The notes beneath the pieces are model-generated. The model made no database searches and was not told where the DNA came from. It worked only from the letters and a program-made list of their open reading frames with translations. Shown here in pieces: positions 31,059 through 40,014 of a stretch of 64,000 bases of DNA (position 1 is its first letter; each line of letters opens with the position of its first letter). The stretch lies in the NCBI GenBank assembly GCA_027307335.1, contig DAHUXD010000003.1, positions 62,001 through 126,000 on the forward strand, read 5' to 3'. Origin of the DNA: Acidobacteriota bacterium. GTDB taxonomy: Bacteria > Acidobacteriota > Thermoanaerobaculia > UBA5066 > Gp7-AA6. Position numbers and translations under genes: made by a program.

Positions 31059-31679
31059 ATGAGCCGGGAGCACTGGGAGAAGGTCTACGCGTCGAAGTCC
31101 CCGGAAGAGGTCTCCTGGTTCCGCCCGCATCTCGAGCAGTCGGTCGGCTTCCTGGAGGCGGCGCGCCTCGGGCCGGAGTCGGCGATCATCGACGTGGGCG
31201 GCGGCGCCTCGACGTTCGTGGACGACCTCCTCGACCGCGGGTACGAGAACGTCACCGTCCTCGACCTGTCCGAAGGCGCCCTCGCGGCGGCGCGCTCCCG
31301 TCTCGGCCACCGGGCGTCGCGGGTGCGCTGGCTGTGCGCCGACGTGACCGACGCCTCGCTCGCGCCCGCCGCCTACGACTTCTGGCACGACCGCGCGGTC
31401 TTCCACTTCCTCCGGGATCCCGCGGCCCGCGCGCGCTACGTCGCCAACGTGCGGCGGTCGCTCAAGCCGGGCGGCCACGTCGTCGTGGCGACGTTCGGCC
31501 CGCACGGTCCGGAGAAGTGCAGCGGCCTCGAGGTCATGCGTTACTCGCCCGAGGAGCTGCACGCCGAATTCGGCTCCGACTTCGCCCGCCTGGCGAGCGC
31601 CACAGAGCACCATCGGACGCCCTGGGGCACGGAACAGGAGTTCGTCTACTGCTACTGCCGGATCCCCTCGCGGTCCTGA
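31059..31679 (+). CDS. Class I SAM-dependent methyltransferase
   Basis: The 206-aa protein has a Rossmann methyltransferase fold. Motif I is IIDVGGGASTFVDDLL (about 45-60), motif II VLDLSEGALAAAR, and the post-motif is DFWHDRAVFHFL. The N-terminal WEKVYASKSPEEVSWF is typical of a small family often annotated as methyltransferase domain proteins or thiopurine methyltransferase-like. No substrate can be named. It is in an operon with the fRMsr gene. Confidence 0.88.
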   Translation: MSREHWEKVYASKSPEEVSWFRPHLEQSVGFLEAARLGPESAIIDVGGGASTFVDDLLDRGYENVTVLDLSEGALAAARSRLGHRASRVRWLCADVTDASLAPAAYDFWHDRAVFHFLRDPAARARYVANVRRSLKPGGHVVVATFGPHGPEKCSGLEVMRYSPEELHAEFGSDFARLASATEHHRTPWGTEQEFVYCYCRIPSRS

Positions 31680-31769
31680 GTCCGAGAGACGGCGCCTGAT
31701 CTTGACGCCCGTGTCTTCCTGGCCTGCGGCGGCGGGCATAAGATCGCTCCCCCGCAGGTGGGAGGAGAG

Positions 31770-32495
31770 ATGGCGAGCAAGAAGAGTTTCGGCGGCAAGG
31801 TCATCTGGCTCGGTCATGCGTCGTTCCTCATCGAGTCGCCGAAGGGCATGCGGGTCGCGCTCGACCCGTTCATCGAGCACAACCCGAAGTTCCCGAAGGG
31901 GTTCGACTACGGCAAGGTGGACGTGATCGCTGCGACGCACGGGCACTCCGACCACTTCGGGGACGACGCGATCCACCTCGCAAAGAAGACACACGCGACC
32001 GTCGTCGGGATCTACGAGCTCGCCCTTCATGCGGGCAGCCACGGGATCGAGAAGGCGTCGGGAATGAACAAGGGCGGCTCCCAGAAGGTCGCCGGGGTCG
32101 AGTTCCGGATGGTTTCGGCGGACCACTCGGCGGGCGCCGCCGGCGGAGGAGACGTCGCCTACACCGGCGAGCCCTGCGGATACGTGATGACGTTCGAGGA
32201 TGGGTTCCGGATCTACCACGCCGGCGACACGAACGTCTTCGGAGACATGGCCCTGATCGCCGAGCTCTACGCGCCGGACCTCGCGCTCCTGCCGATCGGC
32301 GACTTCTACACGATGGGCCCGCGCGAGGCGGCGAAGGCCTGCGAGCTCCTCCGGGTGCCGCGGGTGATCCCGATGCACTGGGGCACGTTCCCGGCCCTGG
32401 TCGGGACGCCCGACGCGCTCCGCAAGGAGCTCCGCGACCGCGGCGTCTCCACGGAGGTCATCGAGCTCTCCCCCGGCTCCTCCTGGCCGAAATAG
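31770..32495 (+). CDS. Metal-dependent hydrolase, UPF0173 (metallo-beta-lactamase fold)
   Basis: The 241-aa protein has the HGHSDHFGDD metal motif (about 58-67), an N-terminal WLGHASFLIESP strand pair, the downstream ligand stretch IYHAGDTNVFGDM and a late MHWGTFP. This matches the UPF0173 YtkL/UlaG-like group of two-metal hydrolases. The natural substrate is unknown. GGAGGAG lies 3 bases before the ATG. A TAAGAT box at 31739-31744 gives a short leader of about 20-25 bases. Confidence 0.92.
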   Translation: MASKKSFGGKVIWLGHASFLIESPKGMRVALDPFIEHNPKFPKGFDYGKVDVIAATHGHSDHFGDDAIHLAKKTHATVVGIYELALHAGSHGIEKASGMNKGGSQKVAGVEFRMVSADHSAGAAGGGDVAYTGEPCGYVMTFEDGFRIYHAGDTNVFGDMALIAELYAPDLALLPIGDFYTMGPREAAKACELLRVPRVIPMHWGTFPALVGTPDALRKELRDRGVSTEVIELSPGSSWPK

Positions 32496-32499
32496 GGGG

Positions 32500-33621
32500 T
32501 CAGGTGAGGGGGAGCCGGCCTCCGAAGCCTTCCTCGTACGAGTGGAAGTGGCCGAGATCCTTCTCGGGATACTTCCAGCAGTAGTAGCCGGCGCCGGAGT
32601 CGAAGTCGACGAGCCACAGGCCCTTGATCTCGAGCCCGAGCGCCATGAGCTCCTTCGCCCACGCCTCCGCGACCTCGCGGCGCTCGTCTTCTCCCGCGAG
32701 CTTGCCGTAGCGCTCCACCGCCGCGGCGGTGATCTCCTGGACCCGCGGCATCAAACCGCGCGCCTCGTCCAGCGTGAAGACGCGGGGCGAAACCCGGGGA
32801 TCTCCGGCGTCGGGGCCGCCGCGCGCCGACGCGACGAGCCGGGCCGCGGCCTCGGCGTCGTCCTCTCCCACCCCGGCGGCCCAGCGCTCGAGCACCGCCA
32901 CCCCCTCCTCGCGCCGGCCGCCGCGCAGCAGCAGGAGCCCCCGCTCCTTCATGCGGTCGGGGTCCGGCGGCGCGAGCGCATCCGAGAAGTCGAGGGCCGA
33001 GAGCGCCTCCTCCCAGCGATGGCGCTTCTCCCACGAGCGCCGCAGGTTCAGGAGGACGCGCGCGAGGATCTCGCGATTCGAATCCGGACGGAGCGCATCG
33101 TCGCCGAGCGCGACCGGCGCCCCGAAGATCGTGGACAGCCGGCGCGCGAGCTGCTCCGGGTCGCCGACGACGCCGCCGTCGAACGGATCGAGATAGGCGC
33201 CGCCGAGGGCGGGCCCGCCGACGACGAAGTGGCCGGGGAGACCGACGCCCTCGACCGCGACGCCGGCGCGGCGGCCGACCTCGACGGTGACGATCGACAG
33301 CGTGATCGGCATGCCGCGCTTCCGCGCGAGCACGCGCGCGACGGAGGAGTTCGACGGGTCGTCGTAACCTTCGCGGTCGCCGCGGAAGCCCTCCTCGTCG
33401 AAGAGTACACGGCGCAGGGCATCGACGCTCGCGCCGAACGGACTCCGACGCACGCGGTCGACGAGGCCCTCCATGCGGCGGCGGGCGGCCTCCAGGTCCT
33501 CGGAGGGGTCGACGAGGAGCGAGACCAGGAGCGCCCCCTCGAACAGATCGGGCTCGTCGGCCCCGGCCAGAATGCGCCAGCGCCGGAGGAGGTCGTCTCC
33601 GGCCCGCGGCGGCGCGGTCAC
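32500..33621 (-). CDS. SirB1-type transglutaminase-like protein fused to DUF2203
   Basis: The 373-aa protein has two parts. Residues about 20-270 form the SirB1/transglutaminase-like core (NSSVARVLARKRGMPITLS, then GVGLPGHFVVGG and AYLDPFDGG) with a TPR-like helical tail. Residues about 280-373 are a DUF2203 domain (FTLDEARGLMPRVQEI, then GLEIKGLWLVDFDSG and CWKYPEKDLGHFHSYEEGF). DUF2203 normally occurs alone, so the fusion is notable. In the SirB1 core the usual catalytic cysteine is not evident. The GTG start overlaps the O-methyltransferase stop by 4 bases, so the two genes are co-translated. Confidence 0.82.
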   Translation of the reverse strand: MTAPPRAGDDLLRRWRILAGADEPDLFEGALLVSLLVDPSEDLEAARRRMEGLVDRVRRSPFGASVDALRRVLFDEEGFRGDREGYDDPSNSSVARVLARKRGMPITLSIVTVEVGRRAGVAVEGVGLPGHFVVGGPALGGAYLDPFDGGVVGDPEQLARRLSTIFGAPVALGDDALRPDSNREILARVLLNLRRSWEKRHRWEEALSALDFSDALAPPDPDRMKERGLLLLRGGRREEGVAVLERWAAGVGEDDAEAAARLVASARGGPDAGDPRVSPRVFTLDEARGLMPRVQEITAAAVERYGKLAGEDERREVAEAWAKELMALGLEIKGLWLVDFDSGAGYYCWKYPEKDLGHFHSYEEGFGGRLPLT

Positions 33622-34253
33622 CCCTCGCGCCGCGCGATCGCGACGCCGTCCCGCAGCGGAACGATCACCGCACGGAACTCGTCGAGGGAAAACAGCATGC
33701 GGTTGAACTGCCGGAGGCCCTCCGTGGCGCCGTCGCGGGCGCCCACGTCCACGACCTTCCCGGACCAGAGCACGTTGTCGGCGAGGAGGTATCCGCCGCG
33801 GCGGACGCGAGGCGCCGCGGATTTCAGCGCCGCCGGGTAGCCGTCCTTGTCCACGTCGATGAAGATGACGTCGAAGTAGCCGGTCGTCTCCTCGAGCGCC
33901 TTCACCGCATCGCCGATTCGGAACGCGACGCGCTCCGACAGCTCCATCCGGTCGAGATAGCCGCGCGCCCTCTCGGCGTTCTTCGGATCGCCGTCCGTGT
34001 AGAAGACCTGGCCGCCGCGGCCGACGGCCCGGGCGAAGAACGCCGTCGAGTAGCCGATCGCGCTCCCCATCTCGAAGACGCGCGCGGCGCCGATCGAGCG
34101 GGCCAGGATCTCGAGCAGGGTCGCCACGACGGGACCCACGATCGGCACGTCGTGCTCGGCGGCGTACGCCTCCATCTCGGCGATCACGGGGTCGCGGGGC
34201 GGCACCAGCTCCCGGACGTACAGGTCGAGCTCGGGGGCGATGATGGGCGTCAC
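33618..34253 (-). CDS. O-methyltransferase family 3 (COMT-like)
   Basis: The 211-aa enzyme has the caffeoyl-CoA/catechol O-methyltransferase pattern. It shows MGSAIGYSTAFFARAV (SAM motif I, about 62-77), FIDVDKDGYP (metal aspartates) and LLADNVLWSGKVVD. It probably methylates a catechol-type hydroxyl with a divalent metal. The GTG start has TAGAAT (34260-34265, minus strand) exactly 6 bases upstream and no ribosome site, suggesting a leaderless mRNA. It leads a two-gene operon with the SirB1-DUF2203 fusion. Confidence 0.92.
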   Translation of the reverse strand: MTPIIAPELDLYVRELVPPRDPVIAEMEAYAAEHDVPIVGPVVATLLEILARSIGAARVFEMGSAIGYSTAFFARAVGRGGQVFYTDGDPKNAERARGYLDRMELSERVAFRIGDAVKALEETTGYFDVIFIDVDKDGYPAALKSAAPRVRRGGYLLADNVLWSGKVVDVGARDGATEGLRQFNRMLFSLDEFRAVIVPLRDGVAIARREG

Positions 34254-34259
34254 ATCGGG

Positions 34260-34336
34260 ATTCTATGGCGTCCTCCCCTTCCGTCCGGGAGAGAGCCGGG
34301 GCGAGGGAGCCGTATCGCCGCGGTCCCTCCTATAAT
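34260..34336. promoter_or_regulatory. Divergent -10 elements TAGAAT and TATAAT
   Basis: TAGAAT (minus, 34260-34265) lies 6 bases from the methyltransferase GTG. TATAAT (plus, 34331-34336) lies 9 bases from the M20 peptidase ATG. No clear TTGACA-like -35 is seen for either. A weak hairpin repeat of the CCTCCCC/GGGGCGAGG type (about 34271-34306) lies between them. Confidence 0.55.
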
Positions 34337-34345
34337 CCCGCCCCC

Positions 34346-35515
34346 ATGGCTTCCCTCGAGGCGCTGCTGGCCGCCTTTCCGTCGCCGGAGCTCGACGAGC
34401 TCGTCGCGACGCGGCGCGACCTGCACCGGCATCCCGAGCTGGCCTTCGAGGAGCGTCGGACCGCGGGGATCGCCGCGGGGCGGCTGCGGTCCTACGGGCT
34501 CGCGCCGCGCGAGGGCGTCGGGAAGACGGGCGTGACCGCCGACGCAGGCGGCGCCGGACCCCGCCTCATGCTGCGCGCCGACATGGACGCGCTGCCGCTG
34601 ACCGAGGCGACCGGCGCGCCGTACGCGTCCGAGGCCCCCGGACGCATGCACGCGTGCGGCCACGACGGGCACGTCGCGATCGCGCTCGCCGTCGCCCGTC
34701 GCCTGACCGCGACGCCGCCCCCGGCGCCGCTGCGCTTCCTGTTCCAGCCGGCCGAGGAGGGTCGGGGAGGCGCGCAGGCCTGCGCCGCCGACGGCGTGCT
34801 CGACGGCGTCGGCGCGGCGTTCGGCCTCCACCTCTGGACGCCGCTGCCCGCCGGCAGGATCGGGATCAACCGCGGGCCGCTGATGGCCGCGGTCGACCAG
34901 TTCGAGATCACGGTCGAGGGCCGCGGAGGCCACGGCGCGGCGCCGCACGAGACCGAGGACTCGATCCTCGCGTCGGCCCGCATCGTCGACGCGCTGCAGT
35001 CGGTCGTCGCGCGAGAGATCTCGCCGCTCGAGCCCGCGGTCGTCACCGTCGGCTCGATCCACGGCGGCACCGCGTTCAACATCATCCCCGGCTCGGTGCG
35101 CATGGAGGGCACCGCCCGCTCCTTCACCGAGGCGGTGGGCCGGGCGCTTCCCGAGAAGATCCGCCGCATCGTGGAGGGCACGGCGTCCGCGTGCGGCGTG
35201 CGCGCCACCCTGCGGTACGAACGCGTCAACGGCGCGACCATCAACGACGCGAAGATGGCGGACCTCGTCATCGAGACGGCCTCGCGCGTTCTCGGCGAGG
35301 AAAACGTCGAGACGGACACGCGCACGCTCGGCGGCGAGGACATGTCGGTCTTCCTCGAGCGCGTCCCCGGCTGCTTCTTCTTCGTGGGCTGCGGACTCGA
35401 GGGACCGCCCCGCGCGCACCACTCCCCCCGCTTCGACGTCGACGAGCGCGCGCTCGCCGTGGGGACGCTCGTCATGGAGGCCGTGGTGCGCGAGGCGGCG
35501 CGACGCCTCGCCTGA
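34346..35515 (+). CDS. M20 family amidohydrolase/peptidase
   Basis: The 389-aa zinc hydrolase is of the M20D type (IAA-amino acid hydrolase/N-acyl-L-amino acid amidohydrolase). It shows LHRHPELAFEE (about 31-41), the metal motif HACGHDGHVAIAL, the acid pair QPAEEGRGGAQ and the lid domain with GRGGHGAAPH. The last ligand lies in GGEDMS and AHHSPRFDVDE. It should hydrolyse an N-acyl or N-aryl amino acid amide in the cytoplasm. The ATG has TATAAT 9 bases upstream and no Shine-Dalgarno. The SSS symporter begins 48 bases later and may import the substrate. Confidence 0.93.
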   Translation: MASLEALLAAFPSPELDELVATRRDLHRHPELAFEERRTAGIAAGRLRSYGLAPREGVGKTGVTADAGGAGPRLMLRADMDALPLTEATGAPYASEAPGRMHACGHDGHVAIALAVARRLTATPPPAPLRFLFQPAEEGRGGAQACAADGVLDGVGAAFGLHLWTPLPAGRIGINRGPLMAAVDQFEITVEGRGGHGAAPHETEDSILASARIVDALQSVVAREISPLEPAVVTVGSIHGGTAFNIIPGSVRMEGTARSFTEAVGRALPEKIRRIVEGTASACGVRATLRYERVNGATINDAKMADLVIETASRVLGEENVETDTRTLGGEDMSVFLERVPGCFFFVGCGLEGPPRAHHSPRFDVDERALAVGTLVMEAVVREAARRLA

Positions 35516-35563
35516 CGGGCGCCGCGCCGCGATCCGGCGACGCCGGAGCCCGATGAGCCCGCC

Positions 35564-36952
35564 GTGCCCGCGCTGACCCTCGCCGCGCTCGCGCTGTATC
35601 TCGCCGCCGTGCTCGCGATCGGCTTCGCATGGCGGCGGCGCGCCGGCCGCGACGCGGTCTCCTACTTCGTCGCCGACCGCTCGCTGAACACCTTCTGGGG
35701 CTTCCTCGGCCTCGCGTCGCTGACGACCGGCGGCTCGACGACGATCGCCCTCGCCGCGCTCGTGTACACGCACGGGATCGCCGGCCTGTGGCTCGACCTC
35801 TCGGGGGCGCTCGGGCTCCTCGTGCTCGGCCTCTTCTTCGCGCGGCGGGTACGCCGCGAGGAGGCCGTGACGCTGCCGGAGATCCTCGGCCACGCGTACG
35901 GGCTGCCGGCGCGCCGCGTCGCGGCGTTCCTCGTGCTCGTGTCGGAGATCGTCTGGTTCGCGCTCCTGACCGAGGCGACGCAGGTCGTGCTGACCGCGGC
36001 CTTCGGGCTCGAGCCGACCCGCGCGATCGTCCTGTCGACCGCCGTCTTCGTGGCGTACACGGCGCTCGGCGGCCAGTACGCCGTGGTGCGGACGGACCTC
36101 CTCCAGTACGGACTGATGGTCGCGGGGATCCCGGGCGTCGCTTGCGCGTGCGCGCTCTCCGGTTCGCGCGGTCTCGGCGGATTGCCCGCCGCCGCCTGGA
36201 GCTTCCCGACGTCGCCGACCTTCTCCGCCGGCGACGCGCTCGCGATGCTGGTCCTCGTGGGCCTTCCCCACGTCGTCGGCAGCGACGTGTACCTGAAGCT
36301 CTCCTCGTGCCGCGACGAGGCGGTGGCTCGCCGCTCCGCGCTCCTCGCGGCCGCCTCGAAGGTCCTCTTCGGCCTCTCGGTCGCCGCGATCGCGCTCGCG
36401 GCCCGGAAGGCGCTGCCTCCGGTCGCGCCCGAGAGCGTGCTGCCGGCCGCGGTGCTCGGCTTCGCGCCACCGGCGCTCGCCGCCCTCGTCCTCGTCGCGC
36501 TCGTCGCGACGATGCAGACCTCCGCGGACATCGTGCTGCTGTCCGCCTCCGCGGTCACGGCGCGCGACCTCGCGCCGGCCGTCTCCGGGGGGCGGCCGAT
36601 GTCGGTCGCCGCCGCGCGCTTCCTGCCGGTCGTCTACGGCGTCCTCGGCCTCGCAACCGCGCTCGCCCTCGACCGCGACGTGCTCCGGACGCTCCGACTC
36701 GGCTACTCGATCTTCGCGTCCGGCCTGATCCTGCCGACGCTCGTCGCGCTCGCGCCCGAGCGCTTCCGCGCGCCGACGCGCGGCGTGATCGCCGCGATGG
36801 TCGCCGGAGGCGCCGCCGCGATACTGGGACGTTTCGCCCCGGCGCTCTCCGGCGGGAGGGACCCCGTGCTCATCGGCACGGGCGTGAACGCGATCGTGCT
36901 GCTCGCGGCCTACGCGCGGTCGAGAGCCGCTACTGTCCCCCGACGCCCCTGA
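35564..36952 (+). CDS. Sodium:solute symporter family protein (SSS)
   Basis: The 462-aa protein has about 12-13 helices and an SSS family signature region. It shows ADRSLNTFWGFLGLASLTTGGSTT near 35-60, VFVAYTALGGQYAVVRTDLLQ near 160-180 and the Ala/Leu-rich end. It would couple Na+ entry to uptake of a small solute. The start is GTG 35564. Position after the amidohydrolase suggests the two act on the same compound, but no substrate is implied by sequence. The 3' end overlaps the convergent secreted-protein gene by 23 bases. Confidence 0.88.
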   Translation: MPALTLAALALYLAAVLAIGFAWRRRAGRDAVSYFVADRSLNTFWGFLGLASLTTGGSTTIALAALVYTHGIAGLWLDLSGALGLLVLGLFFARRVRREEAVTLPEILGHAYGLPARRVAAFLVLVSEIVWFALLTEATQVVLTAAFGLEPTRAIVLSTAVFVAYTALGGQYAVVRTDLLQYGLMVAGIPGVACACALSGSRGLGGLPAAAWSFPTSPTFSAGDALAMLVLVGLPHVVGSDVYLKLSSCRDEAVARRSALLAAASKVLFGLSVAAIALAARKALPPVAPESVLPAAVLGFAPPALAALVLVALVATMQTSADIVLLSASAVTARDLAPAVSGGRPMSVAAARFLPVVYGVLGLATALALDRDVLRTLRLGYSIFASGLILPTLVALAPERFRAPTRGVIAAMVAGGAAAILGRFAPALSGGRDPVLIGTGVNAIVLLAAYARSRAATVPRRP

Positions 36953-38099
36953 GCGGCGCCTCCCCGAGGCACTCGTACGCCGGCTCCTCGGCCGCGCGGA
37001 TCGTGGCGAAGTCCCAGATGCTCTTCTCGCCCTCCGCGGGGCGGAGCGGCTGATAGACGACGAGGTGCGCGGGGCAGCCCGGCCGCTCGAATTCGACGAC
37101 CGCGACGCCGACCTGCTTGACGCCGACCCGCACGTCCTTCGCGTCGACGAACCGCCGCTTGACCGTCTCGACCGGGTCGAACGCCCACGCCTCGGCCTTC
37201 TTCTGCCGTTCGGCGATCCGCGCGAGGTCCGGCGCGAAGACGGGCTGCCGCACGAGCCCCCAGTAGGCGAGGTCCGTGTCGGCGTGTTCGCTCCACTCCG
37301 GTTCGACGCTCTCGGACAGGATCCGGAACTTGCGCTCGCCGAAGACGAAGTTCGAAACGAGGGTGAAGCTGCGGTAGCGCGGCGGCAGCTCCTTGTTGAT
37401 GAAGGTGTCGACGGCGATCCGGCGCGTCAGCCCGTCCGGCGAGATGGTCACTTCGATGGCCGACTTCGGCGCGGTGATCGAGAACGTCGGATCGAGGCGG
37501 CCGTGGTCCATGCGCAGGATCTGCGTCTCGACGAGCCGCGGCTCGCCGGCGTGGACGATCTGGAGCGCGACCTGCGGACGGTCGTCGAACCGGAAGAGGA
37601 CCGTGCGAAACGTCTCGAGCTGGTCGCACTTCGACGGGTCGTCGGTCTGGGAGCAGCGGAGCGGGAGGTGTCCGACGAGCAGAGGATTCCAGTCGCTCCC
37701 CTTGCCCTTCTGGAAGACGGCGAAGATCGGGTTCTCGAACGGCAGCCTCGCCCGTGAGACGAAGCCGACCGCGAGCATCCAGGGCGGGAGGCTGCGCACC
37801 GTGCCGATCCCCTCGACGAGCGCCTCGGCCGCGCCGTCGTTGTCGAGGTCCGCCTCCTCGACGCGCGTGATCTTCGAGAAGGAGATGTACGGGTTCTCGT
37901 AGCGCGCGAGGCCCTTGCCCGAGACGGACCCCTTGTGCAGCGACGAGGGCACGCGCTCGGGCGGGACCGGCGTCGGGATCGGCGTCGGCGCCGCCGTCGG
38001 GCGCGGCGTCGGCGGAACCGGCGCGCCGGGCGCGAAGGCGGCGCACACGAGGAACGCGGCGGCGCCGAGCGCGGGGCCCCTTCCCAAGAGCCTTGTCAT
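36930..38099 (-). CDS. Hypothetical secreted protein
   Basis: The 389-aa protein has a signal peptide (MTRLLGRGPALGAAAFLV) followed by a Pro/Thr-rich linker (about 26-48). A long beta-rich region includes EADLDNDGAAEALVEG, which resembles an FG-GAP/VCBS-like calcium loop. Four cysteines in the mature part (RCSQTDDPSKC, GCP, YECLG) could form disulfides. I do not recognise the family as a whole. TAGATT on the minus strand about 15 bases before the ATG may be its -10. Confidence 0.7.
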   Translation of the reverse strand: MTRLLGRGPALGAAAFLVCAAFAPGAPVPPTPRPTAAPTPIPTPVPPERVPSSLHKGSVSGKGLARYENPYISFSKITRVEEADLDNDGAAEALVEGIGTVRSLPPWMLAVGFVSRARLPFENPIFAVFQKGKGSDWNPLLVGHLPLRCSQTDDPSKCDQLETFRTVLFRFDDRPQVALQIVHAGEPRLVETQILRMDHGRLDPTFSITAPKSAIEVTISPDGLTRRIAVDTFINKELPPRYRSFTLVSNFVFGERKFRILSESVEPEWSEHADTDLAYWGLVRQPVFAPDLARIAERQKKAEAWAFDPVETVKRRFVDAKDVRVGVKQVGVAVVEFERPGCPAHLVVYQPLRPAEGEKSIWDFATIRAAEEPAYECLGEAPLRGVGGQ

Positions 38100-38202
38100 G
38101 ATCCGTTGCCGATGAATCTACCAGATTCGGCCCGTTTTCCCGCGCCGAAGGGCCTTCGGGACGAGCGTCGGACGGCGCGGGGTGCATTACCCTACGACCT
38201 CG

Positions 38203-39048
38203 ATGCGCGTCTTCGACTGCCACGTCCACGTCCAGCCGTGGGAGCAGATGCATCCCGGCGTCCGCGCGGTGATGTCCGGGAACCGTCCGGACCTCCCCGA
38301 GATCCAGGAGGCCCTCTCGGACCCGGGGCGCCTCCTCGCGCTCATGGACCGCGAGGGCGTCGAGCGAGCGGCCCTGATCAACTATGTCGCCCCCGAGGTC
38401 ATGGGCTTCGACCGGACGGCGAACGACTGGGTCTCCCGCTACGTCCGCAGCCACGAGGACCGCCTGCTCGCCGTCGGATCCGTCCACCCGCGCCACGAGC
38501 CCGACGCGGGCGCCGAGACGCGCCGCCTCTTCGAGACGCTCGGCATCCGGATGATCAAGATCCACCCGCCGCACCAGGTCTTCGCGCCGAACGCGTACCG
38601 CGACGGTCTCGAGGGTCTGGGCGACGTGTACGCCGAGGCGGAGAAGGCCGGCCGTCCGGTCATGATCCACACGGGGACGTCGATCTTCCCGGGCGCGCGC
38701 AACCGGTACGCCGACCCGATGGCGGCGGACGACGTCGCCGTCGACTACCCGAGGCTGAAGATCGTCCTCGCGCACGCGGGGCGTCCTCTGTACATGGACA
38801 CCGCGGTGTTCCTCGCGCGCCGCCACCCGAACCTCTGGCTCGACCTTTCCGGCATCCCGCCGAGGAAGCTCCTCGAGTACCTGCCGCGGCTCGAGGACCT
38901 CTCGGACAAGTGCCTGTGGGGGACGGACTATCCGAGCCCCGGCGTGGCGTCGATGCGGAAGAACGTCGAGGACTTCCTCGCGCTCCCGCTGTCGGACGCC
39001 GCGAGGCGGCGCATCCTCTGGGACAATGCTGCGGCGCTTATGGGGTGA
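38203..39048 (+). CDS. Amidohydrolase family 2 protein
   Basis: The 281-aa TIM-barrel metal hydrolase/decarboxylase has the N-terminal CHVHVQPW metal pair (about 5-12), IRMIKIHPPHQVF, then VMIHTGTS, LAHAGRP and the C-terminal acid in WGTDYPSPGV. This is the amidohydrolase_2 group (ACMSD/decarboxylase-like). The reaction is not predictable. The ATG 38203 start is chosen because the barrel begins at once (MRVFDCHVH). TACCCT at 38188-38193 is 9 bases upstream, without a ribosome site. Confidence 0.9.
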   Translation: MRVFDCHVHVQPWEQMHPGVRAVMSGNRPDLPEIQEALSDPGRLLALMDREGVERAALINYVAPEVMGFDRTANDWVSRYVRSHEDRLLAVGSVHPRHEPDAGAETRRLFETLGIRMIKIHPPHQVFAPNAYRDGLEGLGDVYAEAEKAGRPVMIHTGTSIFPGARNRYADPMAADDVAVDYPRLKIVLAHAGRPLYMDTAVFLARRHPNLWLDLSGIPPRKLLEYLPRLEDLSDKCLWGTDYPSPGVASMRKNVEDFLALPLSDAARRRILWDNAAALMG

Positions 39049-39087
39049 GCGACGCGGCGGCGCCGTTCAGATAAGCTCTTGCCGCTC

Positions 39088-40014
39088 GTGGAAACAGCGG
39101 CGAAATCCGTGCCGGAAGGGCGAATCCTCGTCGTCGGGGCCGGAACGATGGGCCGGGGAATCGCCGGCCTCTGCGCGCTTACGGGCTACGACACCTGGGT
39201 GTTCGACGCGGACCCCGGCGCCCAGCGCGCGGTGCGCGCGTCGATCGAGACGTCCTGGTCTCGCGCCGTCGAGAAGGGCAAGGTCACGGCCTCCGCCGCC
39301 GACGCGGCCCGCCATCGCCTCCGGATCGCCGAGCGCCTGCGCGACGCCGCCAACGTGGACTTCGTCATCGAGGCCGTGCCCGAGGCCCTCGACCTGAAGC
39401 GCATGGTCCTCTCCGAGCTCGACGACGTGTGTCCGGACCGGACCGTGTTCGGGTCGAACACCTCGTCGCTCCCGATCACGCGGATCGCGCACGCGACGGG
39501 ACGCCGCGACCGGGTGATCGGCATCCACTTCTTCAATCCCGTCGCCGCGATGCCGCTCGTCGAGATCGTCCGCGGCCGCGAGACCTCGCCGGAGACGGAG
39601 GAGCGCGCCGTCGCCTTCGCCCGCTCGCTCGGCAAGGAGGTCGTCCGGGTCGCCGACTCGCCGGGGTTCGCCACGTCGCGGCTGGGCGTGGCGCTCGGCC
39701 TGGAGGCGATGCGGATGCTCGAGGAGGGCGTCGCGGGCGCCGCGGACATCGACCGGGCGATGGAGCTCGGCTACGGGCACCGCATGGGCCCGCTGAAGAC
39801 GAGCGACGTCGTCGGCCTCGACGTGCGCCTCGCGATCGCCGAGACGCTCTCGGCCGAGCTTCCCTCCGAGCGCTTCGCGCCGCCGGGGATCCTCCGCGAG
39901 CTCGTGGCGGGGGGAAGGACCGGCAAGAAGGCCGGCGAGGGCTTCTTCCGCTGGGAGGGCGAGAAGGCCGTCGCCGAGGGACCCCGCGCGGCGGAACTGG
40001 CGAAGAAACGATGA
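39088..40014 (+). CDS. 3-hydroxyacyl-CoA dehydrogenase
   Basis: The 308-aa protein has an N-terminal NAD-binding Rossmann domain (VVGAGTMGRGIAGL, about 15-28), FVIEAVPEALDLKR and the signature GSNTSSLPIT. The catalytic histidine is in IGIHFFNPVAAMPLVEIVRG, and the C-terminal helical domain contains GLGVRL-like DVVGLDVRLAI. It oxidises (or in synthesis, forms) 3-hydroxyacyl-CoA; the closest types are Hbd/PaaH/FadB2. GTG 39088 is preferred to TTG 39079 because TAAGCT at 39072-39077 would overlap a start there. It overlaps the next gene by 4 bases. Confidence 0.92.
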   Translation: METAAKSVPEGRILVVGAGTMGRGIAGLCALTGYDTWVFDADPGAQRAVRASIETSWSRAVEKGKVTASAADAARHRLRIAERLRDAANVDFVIEAVPEALDLKRMVLSELDDVCPDRTVFGSNTSSLPITRIAHATGRRDRVIGIHFFNPVAAMPLVEIVRGRETSPETEERAVAFARSLGKEVVRVADSPGFATSRLGVALGLEAMRMLEEGVAGAADIDRAMELGYGHRMGPLKTSDVVGLDVRLAIAETLSAELPSERFAPPGILRELVAGGRTGKKAGEGFFRWEGEKAVAEGPRAAELAKKR

